Part shown: one piece after another, positions 18,338 to 26,254 of the stretch
How positions within the stretch are numbered: the stretch's first letter is position 1
Layout of the letters: every line of letters starts with the position of its first letter
NCBI GenBank assembly: GCA_026002815.1
Contig: BPGB01000015.1
Span: 1 to 33,747, forward strand
Length of the DNA: 33,747 nucleotides
Reading direction: 5' to 3'
Origin: Candidatus Woesearchaeota archaeon
Lineage (GTDB): Archaea > Nanobdellota > Nanobdellia > Woesearchaeales > UBA9642
Made by a program: the position numbers and the translations under genes
Notes under the pieces: generated by a model
Databases searched by the model: none
The model's input: the letters and a program-made list of their open reading frames with translations, nothing else
Told to the model about the DNA's origin: nothing

Positions 18338-19030
18338 GAAGATAATATTAATTAGGTATAAAATTTTCTTTACTTAAAGCAACCATCTATAGATATGTTT
18401 TTTTCTCCCACAACAATCATTAAATCGAATAATGCCCGTTTATTAATATTTTATGTTCTTGAATAAAGTGATCATTTTTATAATTAAATTCTTCCTCAAA
18501 CCAGGTATCAGCTCAATTTAACATAGTCTTCTTTTCTCCTTACGATTGAAACTGATTAATTAACTATTTATGCATAACTTATTTCAGCTGTATTAAAAAA
18601 CATAAGGAATTGTTATTAGCGAATCTTGGAATTCCTACACTTCTCTCCGTGATATATTTTTTCTCATTACACGGAGTTAAACGGAGAACTTTAAGATATA
18701 GACACAATATGCAGTACCGCAGAGAATTTATTTAGGTTAAGACACATCAGACTTTTAACTTCCTCAATTGCCTTTGCCTATTGAATACTGAAGACTGCAG
18801 ACTGTGGTCTAGTTCCATTAGTGCCTGCTCCTTTAATAATATCATCCTTTTGGGATTTTTCTTTTTTATTACTTTGCTTATTGCCTATTGGCGCCTTTCG
18901 GCTTAGCACTGAATAAAATTTCATTCTTCAGGGGTTTAAAGTCTCTCCTTTGGAGAGGTTTGGTGAGGCGTGATTGATTGCATATTACAAATTGCCTACT
19001 GCTTACTGACAAACGCCTACTGACAAAAGA
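18338..19030. other. Non-coding repeat-remnant stretch
   Basis: About 690 bases without a credible gene. It holds an inverted repeat CTCCGTG/CACGGAG (18645-18651 and 18670-18676), a small REP-like hairpin CTCTCC-TTT-GGAGAG (18943-18957), and short low-information runs (for example around 18781-18815 and 18985-19030) of the kind often left between genes in this lineage. No promoter or RNA gene was recognised. Confidence 0.55.
18943..18970. repeat. Short REP-like palindrome
   Basis: CTCTCC-TTT-GGAGAG followed by GTTTGGTGAGGCG. It has the same plan as the CCTTCTC...GAGAAGG-(A)TTTAGG(G)ATGAG elements at 19215, 24209 and 28100. Confidence 0.6.
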
Positions 19031-19178
19031 TCATCTGAGCAAAATCATTTTCCTTGTATTTACAAATTTATCCGCCTGTAATCTGTAAATATATACCCCT
19101 GATGATAAATTCGATGCATCAAACTCAACTTCATATCTACCTGCCTCTTTATACTCATCCACCAGGGTTGCTACCTCA
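19031..19178 (-). other. Out-of-frame end of the T9SS sorting domain
   Basis: Directly after the stop of the beta-helix protein, the +1-shifted frame reads LGNEVATLVDEYKEAGRYEV and continues through SGVYIYRLQADKFVNTRKMILLR to TGA at 19031-19033. This is the standard end of a Por/T9SS C-terminal domain. The in-frame gene instead reads DMLGQ-stop. One extra base around 19181-19190 explains it. Confidence 0.85.
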
Positions 19179-21500
19179 TTGCCCAAGCATATCAAAAACT
19201 TTCAGACTAATCAAAGTCCCTTCTCCTTTGGAGAAGGGATTTAGGGATGAGGCTGGCAAACTGAATCTTATCTTCGTTGTCGGATTAAACGGATTCGGAT
19301 AATTCTGTTCGAGTTTAAATTCCGATGGTATGTTATTCCCATCATCATTATTTGAAATCATCAACTGTCCATAGAATTCTGTTTCCCAGATATTTGCCCA
19401 ATCACTTTGATTATTACTTAAGACAAGAATTCTAATGTATCTTGCAGGGACAGGGTCAAAATTTTCAACAGACCATTCAGCCAATTGTGATTGAATGTTA
19501 GTTTTTATATCTGTCCAGTTTAATGAATCAGTTGAAACCTGAATTGAATAATGATATATCCTTCCATTCTCCCAATTATAGAATTGAATTCTTGTCTTCG
19601 AAAGCATTACGATATCACCCAAATCATAACCTATCCATTGTGGTAAATATTGTGCTGCCCATCTGGTGTGTGGATCTCCGCTATTATATCCCAGTCCATC
19701 ATAGGTTTTTTCTGGCAAATGCTCAGGTTCAGGAACAGAAGAAGCATTAATGCGTGCCGGGTATAATTTAAGTAGCTCAGGTAATGGATCAGGATTGTAT
19801 CCATAATTTGCCGAATTAAACTGAGGATCGATTAGATTACCTGCGGTATCTGTAATATTGCTAACAGTAATATTATAAAACCCTGGTGCATGTACTGAAG
19901 TTTGTAATCTGACAATATTATTATTAATCAAATTTGCACTTAGGACAGTGCTGCCATTGTCAATAGAATAGTTAGCGGGGTTATTCGCTCCGGTTGGTTC
20001 TAAAGGTTCAGAAAAAATAATATTTAAATTTACTGAATCAAGTAATGCTGCACCTATTACTCGTGGTGGTGTATTATCTACTCCGTTTAAATTTTCAGAA
20101 TATTCATAAGCTCCAATATCCCAAAATGTTCCTAGTGGTCTTGGCTTACCATCTTTATCGGTTGTAAAAAATTGACTAAGATCTACACCAGCATTTATTG
20201 CTGGGGAGCTCGATTGTAAAGAAAAATCAAGATTGCCTATATTAGAGAAAACAGGATTGGAGGTTATTATCGTACTACCACCTAATGTATTCGTCCATGT
20301 TGTGTAAGAGGGCTGACTAACAACGGTCGAACCATCTAAACTTCTCCATTTACCCCCTATAAATGTTCCACCATTTTGTTTGAACATCAAATTGCCAATT
20401 ACATTATTGACAGTATCACTGTCAGCCATATTATCTTGTACAATGCAATAAGAATCTGTGGTATATATGATATTATTCTTAATTTCAGCTGGCAATTGTA
20501 AAGCGACACCTGTTACTCTATCGTTACCATAAATTGTATTTGAGTAAATTTTGATATCTGGCAGTCCAGAAGAAATATACCAATCATAATATCTTGTCAT
20601 AATGCAACGGCCTGTATATCCAATTGGAGCAGGATTGGGGAATACTATAACATTGTTATAAATTTCAACTTGACTGACTTCTGATGTTATAGCATTATTA
20701 CTAAAGTTTCCAATAATACCTTGATCACCATAACCAGCATTATTTATTAATATATTATTTCTTATAATGGCATTACCAACATTTTGTGTTTGTATATTGT
20801 CGGAATAATCATTACTGGAACTGTAAGTAAGATTATTGTTTATTAATATGCAGTTTTCAATAACCAAATGATCAACACCAAGGCAATATATATTATCTAC
20901 TTGCGCATTATAATCATAGCTCTCTATATATGTATTACTGATAAAGATACTGTCAATACCGTAACTATTGTCGGCTGTCCATCCATTTAAAGAAATACCT
21001 GCTTGATCATAGTAATCAGTAATTCTAAGTGAATCTAAGTATATAGCCTTTGCCCCACCTGATATTCTAACACCATTTAATGCTCCTTTTGTCTCAAGTT
21101 TACTTATTTTAAGATAACACTTGTTACCAACATTTATCGAAGAGTACAATGTTCCCGTTCCACTATCAATTATTACCCTTCCAGTATGTCCTGTGGTTTT
21201 ACCTTTAGTTATTACAATTGGATTGTTTGCAGTGCCAGACTTATTAATTGTTAAAATTCCAGAATAAACTAAAGAATCCTCCCCTCCAGATATATAGACT
21301 GTATCACCTGGCTGTATGTTAGTCCAATTTATAAAACTAAATGAGGTCCAGGCATTTGTCCAGCTTGTACCGTTGTTCAGACCGGTCGCTCTTTTATCCA
21401 CATACCAAGCTTTTGGCTGTGATTGGGAATAAATTAGGGTGGTAAATAAAAATAATGAACAGATTAGGAGTAAACTCATCGGAAGACTTTTATTCTTCAT
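19176..21500 (-). CDS. Secreted beta-helix, Ig-like, discoidin protein with T9SS tail (tail frameshifted)
   Basis: A 774-residue protein. Signal peptide about 1-25 (LLLICSLFLFTTLIYS). Residues about 30-470 form a right-handed parallel beta-helix (AWYVDKRATGLNNGTSWTNA, repeated NNNI/NNII turns), a fold of polysaccharide lyases and adhesins. About 478-570 is a bacterial Ig-like domain (TPPRVIGAALLDSVNLNIIF). About 575-715 is an F5/8-type C (discoidin) carbohydrate-binding domain (RWAAQYLPQWIGYDLGD ... ARYIRILVLSNNQSDWANIW). The tail has EQNYPNPFNPTTKIRFSLP, the type IX secretion signal, then about 13 residues encoded by an inserted palindromic repeat (SSLNPFSKGEG), then SLKVFDMLGQ and a stop. 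The rest of the sorting domain follows in another frame (to 19031). A role in binding or cutting surface or environmental glycans is inferred; no catalytic residues were identified. Confidence 0.85.
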   Translation of the reverse strand: MKNKSLPMSLLLICSLFLFTTLIYSQSQPKAWYVDKRATGLNNGTSWTNAWTSFSFINWTNIQPGDTVYISGGEDSLVYSGILTINKSGTANNPIVITKGKTTGHTGRVIIDSGTGTLYSSINVGNKCYLKISKLETKGALNGVRISGGAKAIYLDSLRITDYYDQAGISLNGWTADNSYGIDSIFISNTYIESYDYNAQVDNIYCLGVDHLVIENCILINNNLTYSSSNDYSDNIQTQNVGNAIIRNNILINNAGYGDQGIIGNFSNNAITSEVSQVEIYNNVIVFPNPAPIGYTGRCIMTRYYDWYISSGLPDIKIYSNTIYGNDRVTGVALQLPAEIKNNIIYTTDSYCIVQDNMADSDTVNNVIGNLMFKQNGGTFIGGKWRSLDGSTVVSQPSYTTWTNTLGGSTIITSNPVFSNIGNLDFSLQSSSPAINAGVDLSQFFTTDKDGKPRPLGTFWDIGAYEYSENLNGVDNTPPRVIGAALLDSVNLNIIFSEPLEPTGANNPANYSIDNGSTVLSANLINNNIVRLQTSVHAPGFYNITVSNITDTAGNLIDPQFNSANYGYNPDPLPELLKLYPARINASSVPEPEHLPEKTYDGLGYNSGDPHTRWAAQYLPQWIGYDLGDIVMLSKTRIQFYNWENGRIYHYSIQVSTDSLNWTDIKTNIQSQLAEWSVENFDPVPARYIRILVLSNNQSDWANIWETEFYGQLMISNNDDGNNIPSEFKLEQNYPNPFNPTTKIRFSLPASSLNPFSKGEGTLISLKVFDMLGQ
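19215..19252. repeat. REP-like palindrome inserted in-frame in a coding sequence
   Basis: CCCTTCTCC-TTT-GGAGAAGGG (19218-19238) followed by ATTTAGGGATGAGG. The same plan occurs in intergenic copies at 24209-24250 and at the ends of the modules at 22735, 24462 and 28035. Here it lies inside the T9SS tail of the beta-helix protein. Confidence 0.85.
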
Positions 21501-22017
21501 AATTTTCCCTTTCTAAAACTTAGCTTAATCATAACAATTTATGCACCAAATTGAATCATTTAATTTTTGAAGATTTCAAACTGAGACAAAATGTAAAATC
21601 GTAATTATGGTAATTTTTACAATACATTTCTTAAAAACAATAATTATTTATCAGCCGAATGGCTTAAAGCAAAGTGCTTAGAGCGTTGGAAAAGAGAACA
21701 GGAATAAGAAGAGATAAAAAAATCTTGCGCTCTGAACTGCAAAATTAATTTTTATTTTCTTTAAATGAAATACCTGACGAAAAAATTTTATAGGTCGAAA
21801 TATTGGGAGGTTGGAGGTAGGAAGTAGGGTAGTAGGTATAAGGTTCAAGGTAAAAGGAATATGTATAAATGATTTCTTAGGATAGATTCATAATTTTTAT
21901 ATTTTTCTCAACACATTTTGTAACAAAGTGATACAGCTTAATAATCTTATAACCTCTTACTTTAATATTATCAGCTCAATAGTCCTCTAATGGATCATTC
22001 GATTAAAATAATCCTAA
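21501..22017. other. Non-coding stretch upstream of the beta-helix gene
   Basis: About 515 bases with no credible gene. It should carry the minus-strand promoter for the beta-helix protein. There is a purine-rich run around 21808-21832 (GGAGGTTGGAGGTAGGAAGTAGGG) and a loose inverted pair around GAGCG (21681) and CGCTC (21728). Nothing firmer was seen. Confidence 0.5.
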
Positions 22018-22226
22018 ATCCCAAAGGGATGATATTATTATTAAGATTTATAAATGAATAAATTATATCGAAATCCCATAGGGATGGTATTATTTATTTA
22101 CAAAGCTGTTAAAAGAGAGAGTGTTATCAATGAATTAAGAAAATCAAAAATCCTAACGGGATGATATTATTATAGAGATTTATAAATGAATGAATTAAAT
22201 GTAAATCCCGAAGAGATGATATTATT
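22018..22226. repeat. Diverged array of ATCCC-GGGAT palindromes
   Basis: Four 13-base cores of the form ATCCC-NNN-GGGAT at 22018, 22073, 22150 and 22205, each followed by a variant of GATATTATTATA and by AT-rich text containing TATAAATGAAT. Spacing is 55, 77 and 55. Two cores carry a substitution. These look like older relatives of the regular array next to them. Confidence 0.85.
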
Positions 22227-22700
22227 GTAACACATCTGATCAAAAAAATTACCCCCAGTCCCAAAGGGATGTTATTATTATAGAGTGTTATAAATGAATG
22301 ATTAAATGTAAATCCCGAAGGGATGTTATTATTATAGTTATAAATTAATACATTAAATCAAAATCCCGAAGGGATGACATTATTGTAACACATCTGATCA
22401 AAAAAATTACCCCCAGTCCCAAAGGGATGTTATTATTATAGAGTGTTATAAATGAATGATTAAATGTAAATCCCGAAGGGATGTTATTATTATAGTTATA
22501 AATTAATACATTAAATCAAAATCCCGAAGGGACGACATTATTGTAACACATCTGATCAAAAAAATTACCCCCAATCCCAAAGGGATGATATTATTATAGA
22601 GTGTTATAAATGAATGATTAAATGTAAATCCCGAAGGGATGTTATTATTATAGTTATAAATTAATATATTAAATGAAAATCCCGAAGGGATGACATTATT
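22227..22700. repeat. Three tandem copies of a 158-bp higher-order repeat
   Basis: Copies run 22227-22384, 22385-22542 and 22543-22700, each starting GTAACACATCTGATC and differing at only a few positions. Each copy contains three palindromic cores (for example 22258, 22312, 22363), spaced 54, 51 and 53, so the array has nine cores in a 3 x 3 arrangement. Corresponding cores are exactly 158 bases apart between copies. Confidence 0.93.
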
Positions 22701-23034
22701 AATAGATGTAGTATCTATTGGGATTCAAAAAATTAGAAATCTAATAATCTCACCCCCTCTGGGATTCTTTTTTATTTTTGATACATCATTATTACAACAA
22801 TTTCTCCCCTTCGGGGAAATTAAAAATTCTAGATTCAATAATTCATAATTCGATATTCGATATTCATTATTCATCGCCTCCGGCAATTCCCCTCCTTCGG
22901 AATGGACAGAGTCCATTCCCTACATTTTTTAAAATCCGATAGCATCACAAATACTTGTTATCACTACCAATAAGTCCTTCTCTTCCGCCAAAGACGGACA
23001 AGTCCAAGAGAAGGATTTAGGATGAGTTTAGCAA
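22701..23034. repeat. Dispersed composite repeat module, copy 1
   Basis: Runs from AATAGATGTAGTATCTATTGGG through CACCCCCTCTGGGATT, CTCCCCTTCGGGG, ATTCATCGCCTCCGG, the perfect hairpin GGAATGGAC-AGA-GTCCATTCC (22899-22919), ATCCGATAGCATCAC, to the nested hairpin TCCTTCTCTT ... AAGAGAAGGA and TTTAGGATGAG. Copies or parts occur at 24462, 28035, 28338 and 28781. Open frames seen here are translations of the repeat and not genes. Confidence 0.88.
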
Positions 23035-23271
23035 TTCTTAGTTCATAATTCCTTGTTCAATATTCAACTCTACCACTTTCTCCAGACCCTCCATAATAGA
23101 GAGGTTTCATTCTCTTCATTTTAACCCATTAAAAATTCTGATTTTTCATTACTATCATTTTTCTAAAAACGCCGCCCCCTTTGCTTTTAGCTCAGGGAGC
23201 GATTACATACTATTGCTCGAAATAAATAGTATTTGAATGCGATACAACCATTGAGTCAGCATCGAATGTAA

Positions 23272-23898
23272 TTAACCCGGCGAGAAGCTTTTTATTACAT
23301 ATATATTGAACAGGTCTTTCTCACCTGAGTTCAGTCCAATTGTAATGTCAATTGGATTGCTTAATACAATGTTTTGTGATGTCGAAATCAATGGCATATA
23401 CACAATTTCCGAATACATCGGATTTGTCGGCGCACTCAAACAAACCACACAAGCCAACCTGATTGTCTTCTCGATTTGAAGATCAATACCAGAGTTGGTT
23501 CCAAGAGCATCGAAGTTTATTCTTACATGCTCTGCACTTAACTCGATGTTTTGTGAGGTGGCAGTAAATCCTTTGCCTGGGGTCAATGCTGTATATTGAG
23601 ATGGTAACAAATTCACTAATGAAGTATAATTTGCTTTAACCATTCTGTTATATACGCTATTATTTCCACTTGTCTTATTAGTCCATATTTGTTTCAGTGG
23701 AATAATTGAATTCATCGCAGATGCAAGTTGAACTGCCGATTTGAATTTGTTTCGTCGTGCAACAGCACGTTCGTCCATCGGTGTACTAAAGCGAATTGGT
23801 TTAAGAGCGATGTAGTTATTCTCATTTCTGTTTCTGAAAACAAGATCGCCTACACCACCGCTTACTTTACCGAGGACCTGCTTTTTCATACGAGCCAT
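23272..23898 (-). CDS. DUF6266-like small protein
   Basis: A 208-residue protein starting MARMKKQVLGKVSGGVGDLV, followed by IALKPIRFSTPMDERAVARRNKFKSAVQLAS and PLKQIWTNKT. The plan (basic start, G-K-V/S-G-x-V-G turn, then a basic helix with an A-x-x-R-x-K-F pattern, then beta-rich C-terminal half) agrees with DUF6266, a Bacteroidota-type family of unknown function. No signal peptide or membrane helix is seen. The start at 23898 is fixed by AAAGGAG eight bases upstream. It stands alone between two copies of the dispersed repeat module and is transcribed away from the following operon. A virion-like or structural role is possible but not shown. Confidence 0.72.
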   Translation of the reverse strand: MARMKKQVLGKVSGGVGDLVFRNRNENNYIALKPIRFSTPMDERAVARRNKFKSAVQLASAMNSIIPLKQIWTNKTSGNNSVYNRMVKANYTSLVNLLPSQYTALTPGKGFTATSQNIELSAEHVRINFDALGTNSGIDLQIEKTIRLACVVCLSAPTNPMYSEIVYMPLISTSQNIVLSNPIDITIGLNSGEKDLFNIYVIKSFSPG

Positions 23899-24208
23899 GT
23901 TTTTACTCCTTTCTATTAGTTAATAATTATTTTGCTTTAAGGTCTGCAGAACCTTCTAATAGTTAATACTCTTAAGTGATTTCATTTTGCCGTTTGATAA
24001 ATTATTTTGAAAAGAATTTTATAAACGATTTCTAATATCATCCCCCAGCAGCTTTCAATCGGCTTTAATACGGATTTGTAACGGATTTAAATCGGAAATC
24101 AGTCGTTTCGAGAAAAGAGAATAATGGTACGCAGATTTTTATGATTTGTTATGATTGGTACTGATGAAAAATCTCACGATAGAAACAAAAATATTAATTA
24201 TCATTTCC
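23899..24208. other. Non-coding stretch upstream of the DUF6266-like gene
   Basis: Holds the gene's Shine-Dalgarno (AAAGGAG on the minus strand, 23906-23912) and a near-palindrome AAGGTCTGCAGAACCTT (about 23939-23955) that could be an operator or hairpin for that gene. No other feature was recognised. Confidence 0.45.
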
Positions 24209-24250
24209 AACAAGTCCTTCTCTTCTAAAGAGAAGGATTAGGATGAGTTC
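24209..24250. repeat. REP-like hairpin, stand-alone copy
   Basis: Perfect 10-base stem TCCTTCTCTT/AAGAGAAGGA with a 3-base loop (24215-24237), followed by TTAGGATGAG. It is the tail element of the larger modules, here without the GGAATGGAC part. Confidence 0.85.
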
Positions 24251-24283
24251 AAATTTCAATATTCATAATTCAAAACCACTATT

Positions 24284-24415
24284 AATCCCAGCGGGATGAC
24301 TGTATTGTAATAAATCTGAACAAAAAAAATAATACTTAATCCCAACGGGATGATATTATTATAGAGAGTTATAAATGAATAAATTAATTCGAAATCCCGA
24401 AGGGATGGCATTATT
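24284..24415. repeat. Short array of three ATCCC-GGGAT palindromes
   Basis: Cores at 24285, 24339 and 24394 (spacing 54 and 55) with the same linker text as at 22018-22700 (GATATTATTATAGAGAGTTATAAATGAATAAATTAA). Confidence 0.85.
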
Positions 24416-24461
24416 TATTTACAAAGCAGTTAAAAGTGAGGTAATAAATGTAATATTGAAT

Positions 24462-24745
24462 TATATCACCCCCTCCGGGATTTTGATTTGCTGTTGAGAT
24501 ATTTCATTGTTACAACAATTTCTCCCCTTCGGAGATATTAAAAATTCTAGATTCAATATTCTTAATTCGATATTCGACATTCATTATTCATCGCCTCCGG
24601 CAATTCCCCTCCTTCGGAATGGACAGAGTCCATTCCCTACATTTTTTAAAATCCGATAGCATCACAAATACTTCTTATCACTACCTTTAAGTCCTTCTCT
24701 TCCGCCAAAGTCATACAAGTCTAAGAGAAGGATTAGGATGAGTGC
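24462..24745. repeat. Dispersed composite repeat module, copy 2
   Basis: Nearly identical to copy 1 over CTCCCCTTCGG ... ATTCATCGCCTCCGGCAATTCC, GGAATGGAC-AGA-GTCCATTCC (24616-24636), ATCCGATAGCATCACAAATACTT and the nested hairpin to GGATTAGGATGAG. It marks the left edge of the sigma-like/ImmA cassette. Confidence 0.88.
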
Positions 24746-25094
24746 AAAATTTGGTTCTTCATCATTCCTTATTCAATATCCAACTCTGACGCTTGATCCT
24801 GACCCTTTCGGAAAGGACATAATCTTTCTTAGTATTTAAGAAATACAACAAAAATCAACAATTGTTATCATCACTCCCTATAATCTTTTTTCACTAATTG
24901 CAAAAATTATCATAATTATAAGTCATCAGAAGACTATTTCATTATATTTAATAAAAATTTTTGTTGATTATGGCAAAATTGCATTTCACGGGAGTATATA
25001 CTAATAGGTATGAGTTATTTTAGATTTTTACTAAATTATTTAACATAGTGGTGATGGAATCAAAATATCATCAATAAATTTCAATAATAATATC
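24746..25094. other. Presumed regulatory region of the sigma-like/ImmA operon
   Basis: About 350 bases without a gene between the repeat module and the leader ORF. It contains an inverted repeat GCAA-AA-TTGC (about 24973-24982) and TATACT at 24997-25002, which could be part of a promoter, but no matching -35 element at normal spacing was found. Left uncalled. Confidence 0.4.
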
Positions 25095-25100
25095 AGGAGG
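25095..25100 (+). promoter_or_regulatory. Consensus Shine-Dalgarno of the leader ORF
   Basis: AGGAGG, five bases before ATG 25106. It is the most complete ribosome site seen in the window and supports translation of the 20-codon ORF. Confidence 0.75.
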
Positions 25101-25105
25101 AAATT

Positions 25106-25168
25106 ATGATATATCTGCAACAATACTTCGAAAAAAGTTTTTTATTAATTAGTAAGGAGTATACATGA
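25106..25168 (+). CDS. 20-residue leader peptide ORF upstream of the sigma-like gene
   Basis: Reads MIYLQQYFEKSFLLISKEYT and stops with TGA that overlaps the next ATG in the form ATGA (25165-25168). The consensus AGGAGG precedes it, and the sigma-like gene's own AAGGAG (25154-25159) lies inside it, so translating ribosomes would pass over that site. This layout points to translational coupling or a regulatory leader. The peptide has three Tyr and several hydrophobic residues but no run of one amino acid that would mark a classic attenuator. It has no recognised family. Confidence 0.6.
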   Translation: MIYLQQYFEKSFLLISKEYT

Positions 25169-25869
25169 AAAAAGATAAATTCCCGCGCTCTTCCTTTGAG
25201 CAACTTTCCGATTTGGAAAAAATTCAGTATAGACAAAATGTTTTCGATTTGTCAGAAAAGATTATTTCTGATGAAAATGAGGTTAAAAGATTAACTGCCT
25301 TCTCATTGAAGAAAATAAAACAATTTTCGGGTCACCACTCAATAAATGGCAGGGAGGCTGAAGATTTTATACAGGATGCTATATTAAAGATAGTTGAAGG
25401 TGATAGATATTGGAACGGTCATACTGAAAAAGATTTGCTGAATCATATTTATTATATAATTCCAAGTTTAATCTGGAATGAATTAAAGAAAATCAGAAAA
25501 ACAGAAATAAAAAAAGATGATTTCGGGGAGTACAAATCGTCAAAAAATATTTTTGTACCATTTAATCCTGCTGAAGATGATGAAGAAAAAATTTCAGAGT
25601 TTATTATAAAAGGAACCGACACTTCAATTCTGGACACTTTAGTAAATCAGGAAATAATTAATCAAACGGAAATACACATTTATAAGGAGCTTGAAAAAAA
25701 TCAGGATTATATTGGTCCTTATTTATATGAGGCACATTTAAATGGTATTTCAGAGCCGCATAAACATGTAGCAGATTCATTAAATGTTCCAATAGAAGAT
25801 GTTAGAAATGCAGAAAAAAGATTAAAAAGAATCATTAATAAATCAAAGAGGTTTTACAATGAAGGATAA
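25165..25869 (+). CDS. Sigma-70-like RNA polymerase sigma factor (small, divergent)
   Basis: A 234-residue soluble protein. Residues about 60-112 resemble sigma region 2: GREAEDFIQDAILKIVEGDR, then LLNHIYYIIPSLIWNELKKI, where an acidic D-x-x-Q-D-x-x-x-K-I stretch and the later I-x-x-x-x-W-N-E-x-K helix match ECF-like and phage-type sigma factors. Residues about 180-230 resemble the region 4 helix-turn-helix (HLNGISEPHKHVADSLNVPI, DVRNAEKRLKRII). The linker (about 113-175) is acidic and long. The protein would direct RNA polymerase to a dedicated promoter set, presumably including its own. The start at 25165 is fixed by AAGGAG. Its end overlaps the next gene by 11 bases. Confidence 0.75.
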   Translation: MKKDKFPRSSFEQLSDLEKIQYRQNVFDLSEKIISDENEVKRLTAFSLKKIKQFSGHHSINGREAEDFIQDAILKIVEGDRYWNGHTEKDLLNHIYYIIPSLIWNELKKIRKTEIKKDDFGEYKSSKNIFVPFNPAEDDEEKISEFIIKGTDTSILDTLVNQEIINQTEIHIYKELEKNQDYIGPYLYEAHLNGISEPHKHVADSLNVPIEDVRNAEKRLKRIINKSKRFYNEG

Positions 25870-26254
25870 AAACAAAATATATCCTTTGGAAAAACAATTC
25901 AACTTCATCAAACTAATAGACGAAGCAATGAAAGAAAATATGGACGAGGTTAATAAAGAACTTGAAGAAGCAGGAATTGAGATTAAAGAGGTTCAGAGTA
26001 AATTATTAAATTTCATAAATGAAGAACGAGCAAAACTTTGTATTGAAAAAGGCAGATTATTCAAAAAGGCATTTGAAGAAGAAAAGCAAAATAATCCTGA
26101 ACCCGTATTACCACCGGATGTAGCTTTTGCATTCAGGAAAAATGGGAATGATGATAACAAGGACTCATTAAATGAAGATGAATTAAAAAAACTCGCATTG
26201 CTCATAAAAGCTAAAAATAAACTCAGGGGGAATCCGGATGAGCAGGGCGATTAG
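25859..26254 (+). CDS. Small charged soluble protein, candidate partner of the sigma-like factor
   Basis: A 131-residue protein with no signal peptide or membrane helix. Residues about 15-75 are a strongly charged, coiled-coil-like helix (IDEAMKENMDEVNKELEEAG ... FINEERAKLCIEKGRLFKKA). Then comes a flexible Pro/Asn-rich part (QNNPEPVLPPDVAFAF), and a C-terminal charged helix (LNEDELKKLALLIKAKNKLR). I recognise no family. It overlaps the sigma-like gene by 11 bases and the metallopeptidase gene by 17, so the three products are likely made in fixed ratio. By analogy with ImmR-ImmA and DdrO-IrrE pairs, it could be an inhibitor of the sigma-like factor and the substrate of the peptidase; this is inference only. 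Confidence 0.7.
   Translation: MKDKNKIYPLEKQFNFIKLIDEAMKENMDEVNKELEEAGIEIKEVQSKLLNFINEERAKLCIEKGRLFKKAFEEEKQNNPEPVLPPDVAFAFRKNGNDDNKDSLNEDELKKLALLIKAKNKLRGNPDEQGD

Noticed and set aside
22018-22700. CRISPR-like array (cores spaced 51-55 bases)
   Set aside because: The sequences between the cores are themselves repeated (158-bp period) and the cores are palindromes of 13 bases; there are no unique spacers and no cas genes.
22725-22916. Minus-strand 63-codon open frame
   Set aside because: It is a translation of the dispersed repeat; the same peptide text appears in other module copies.
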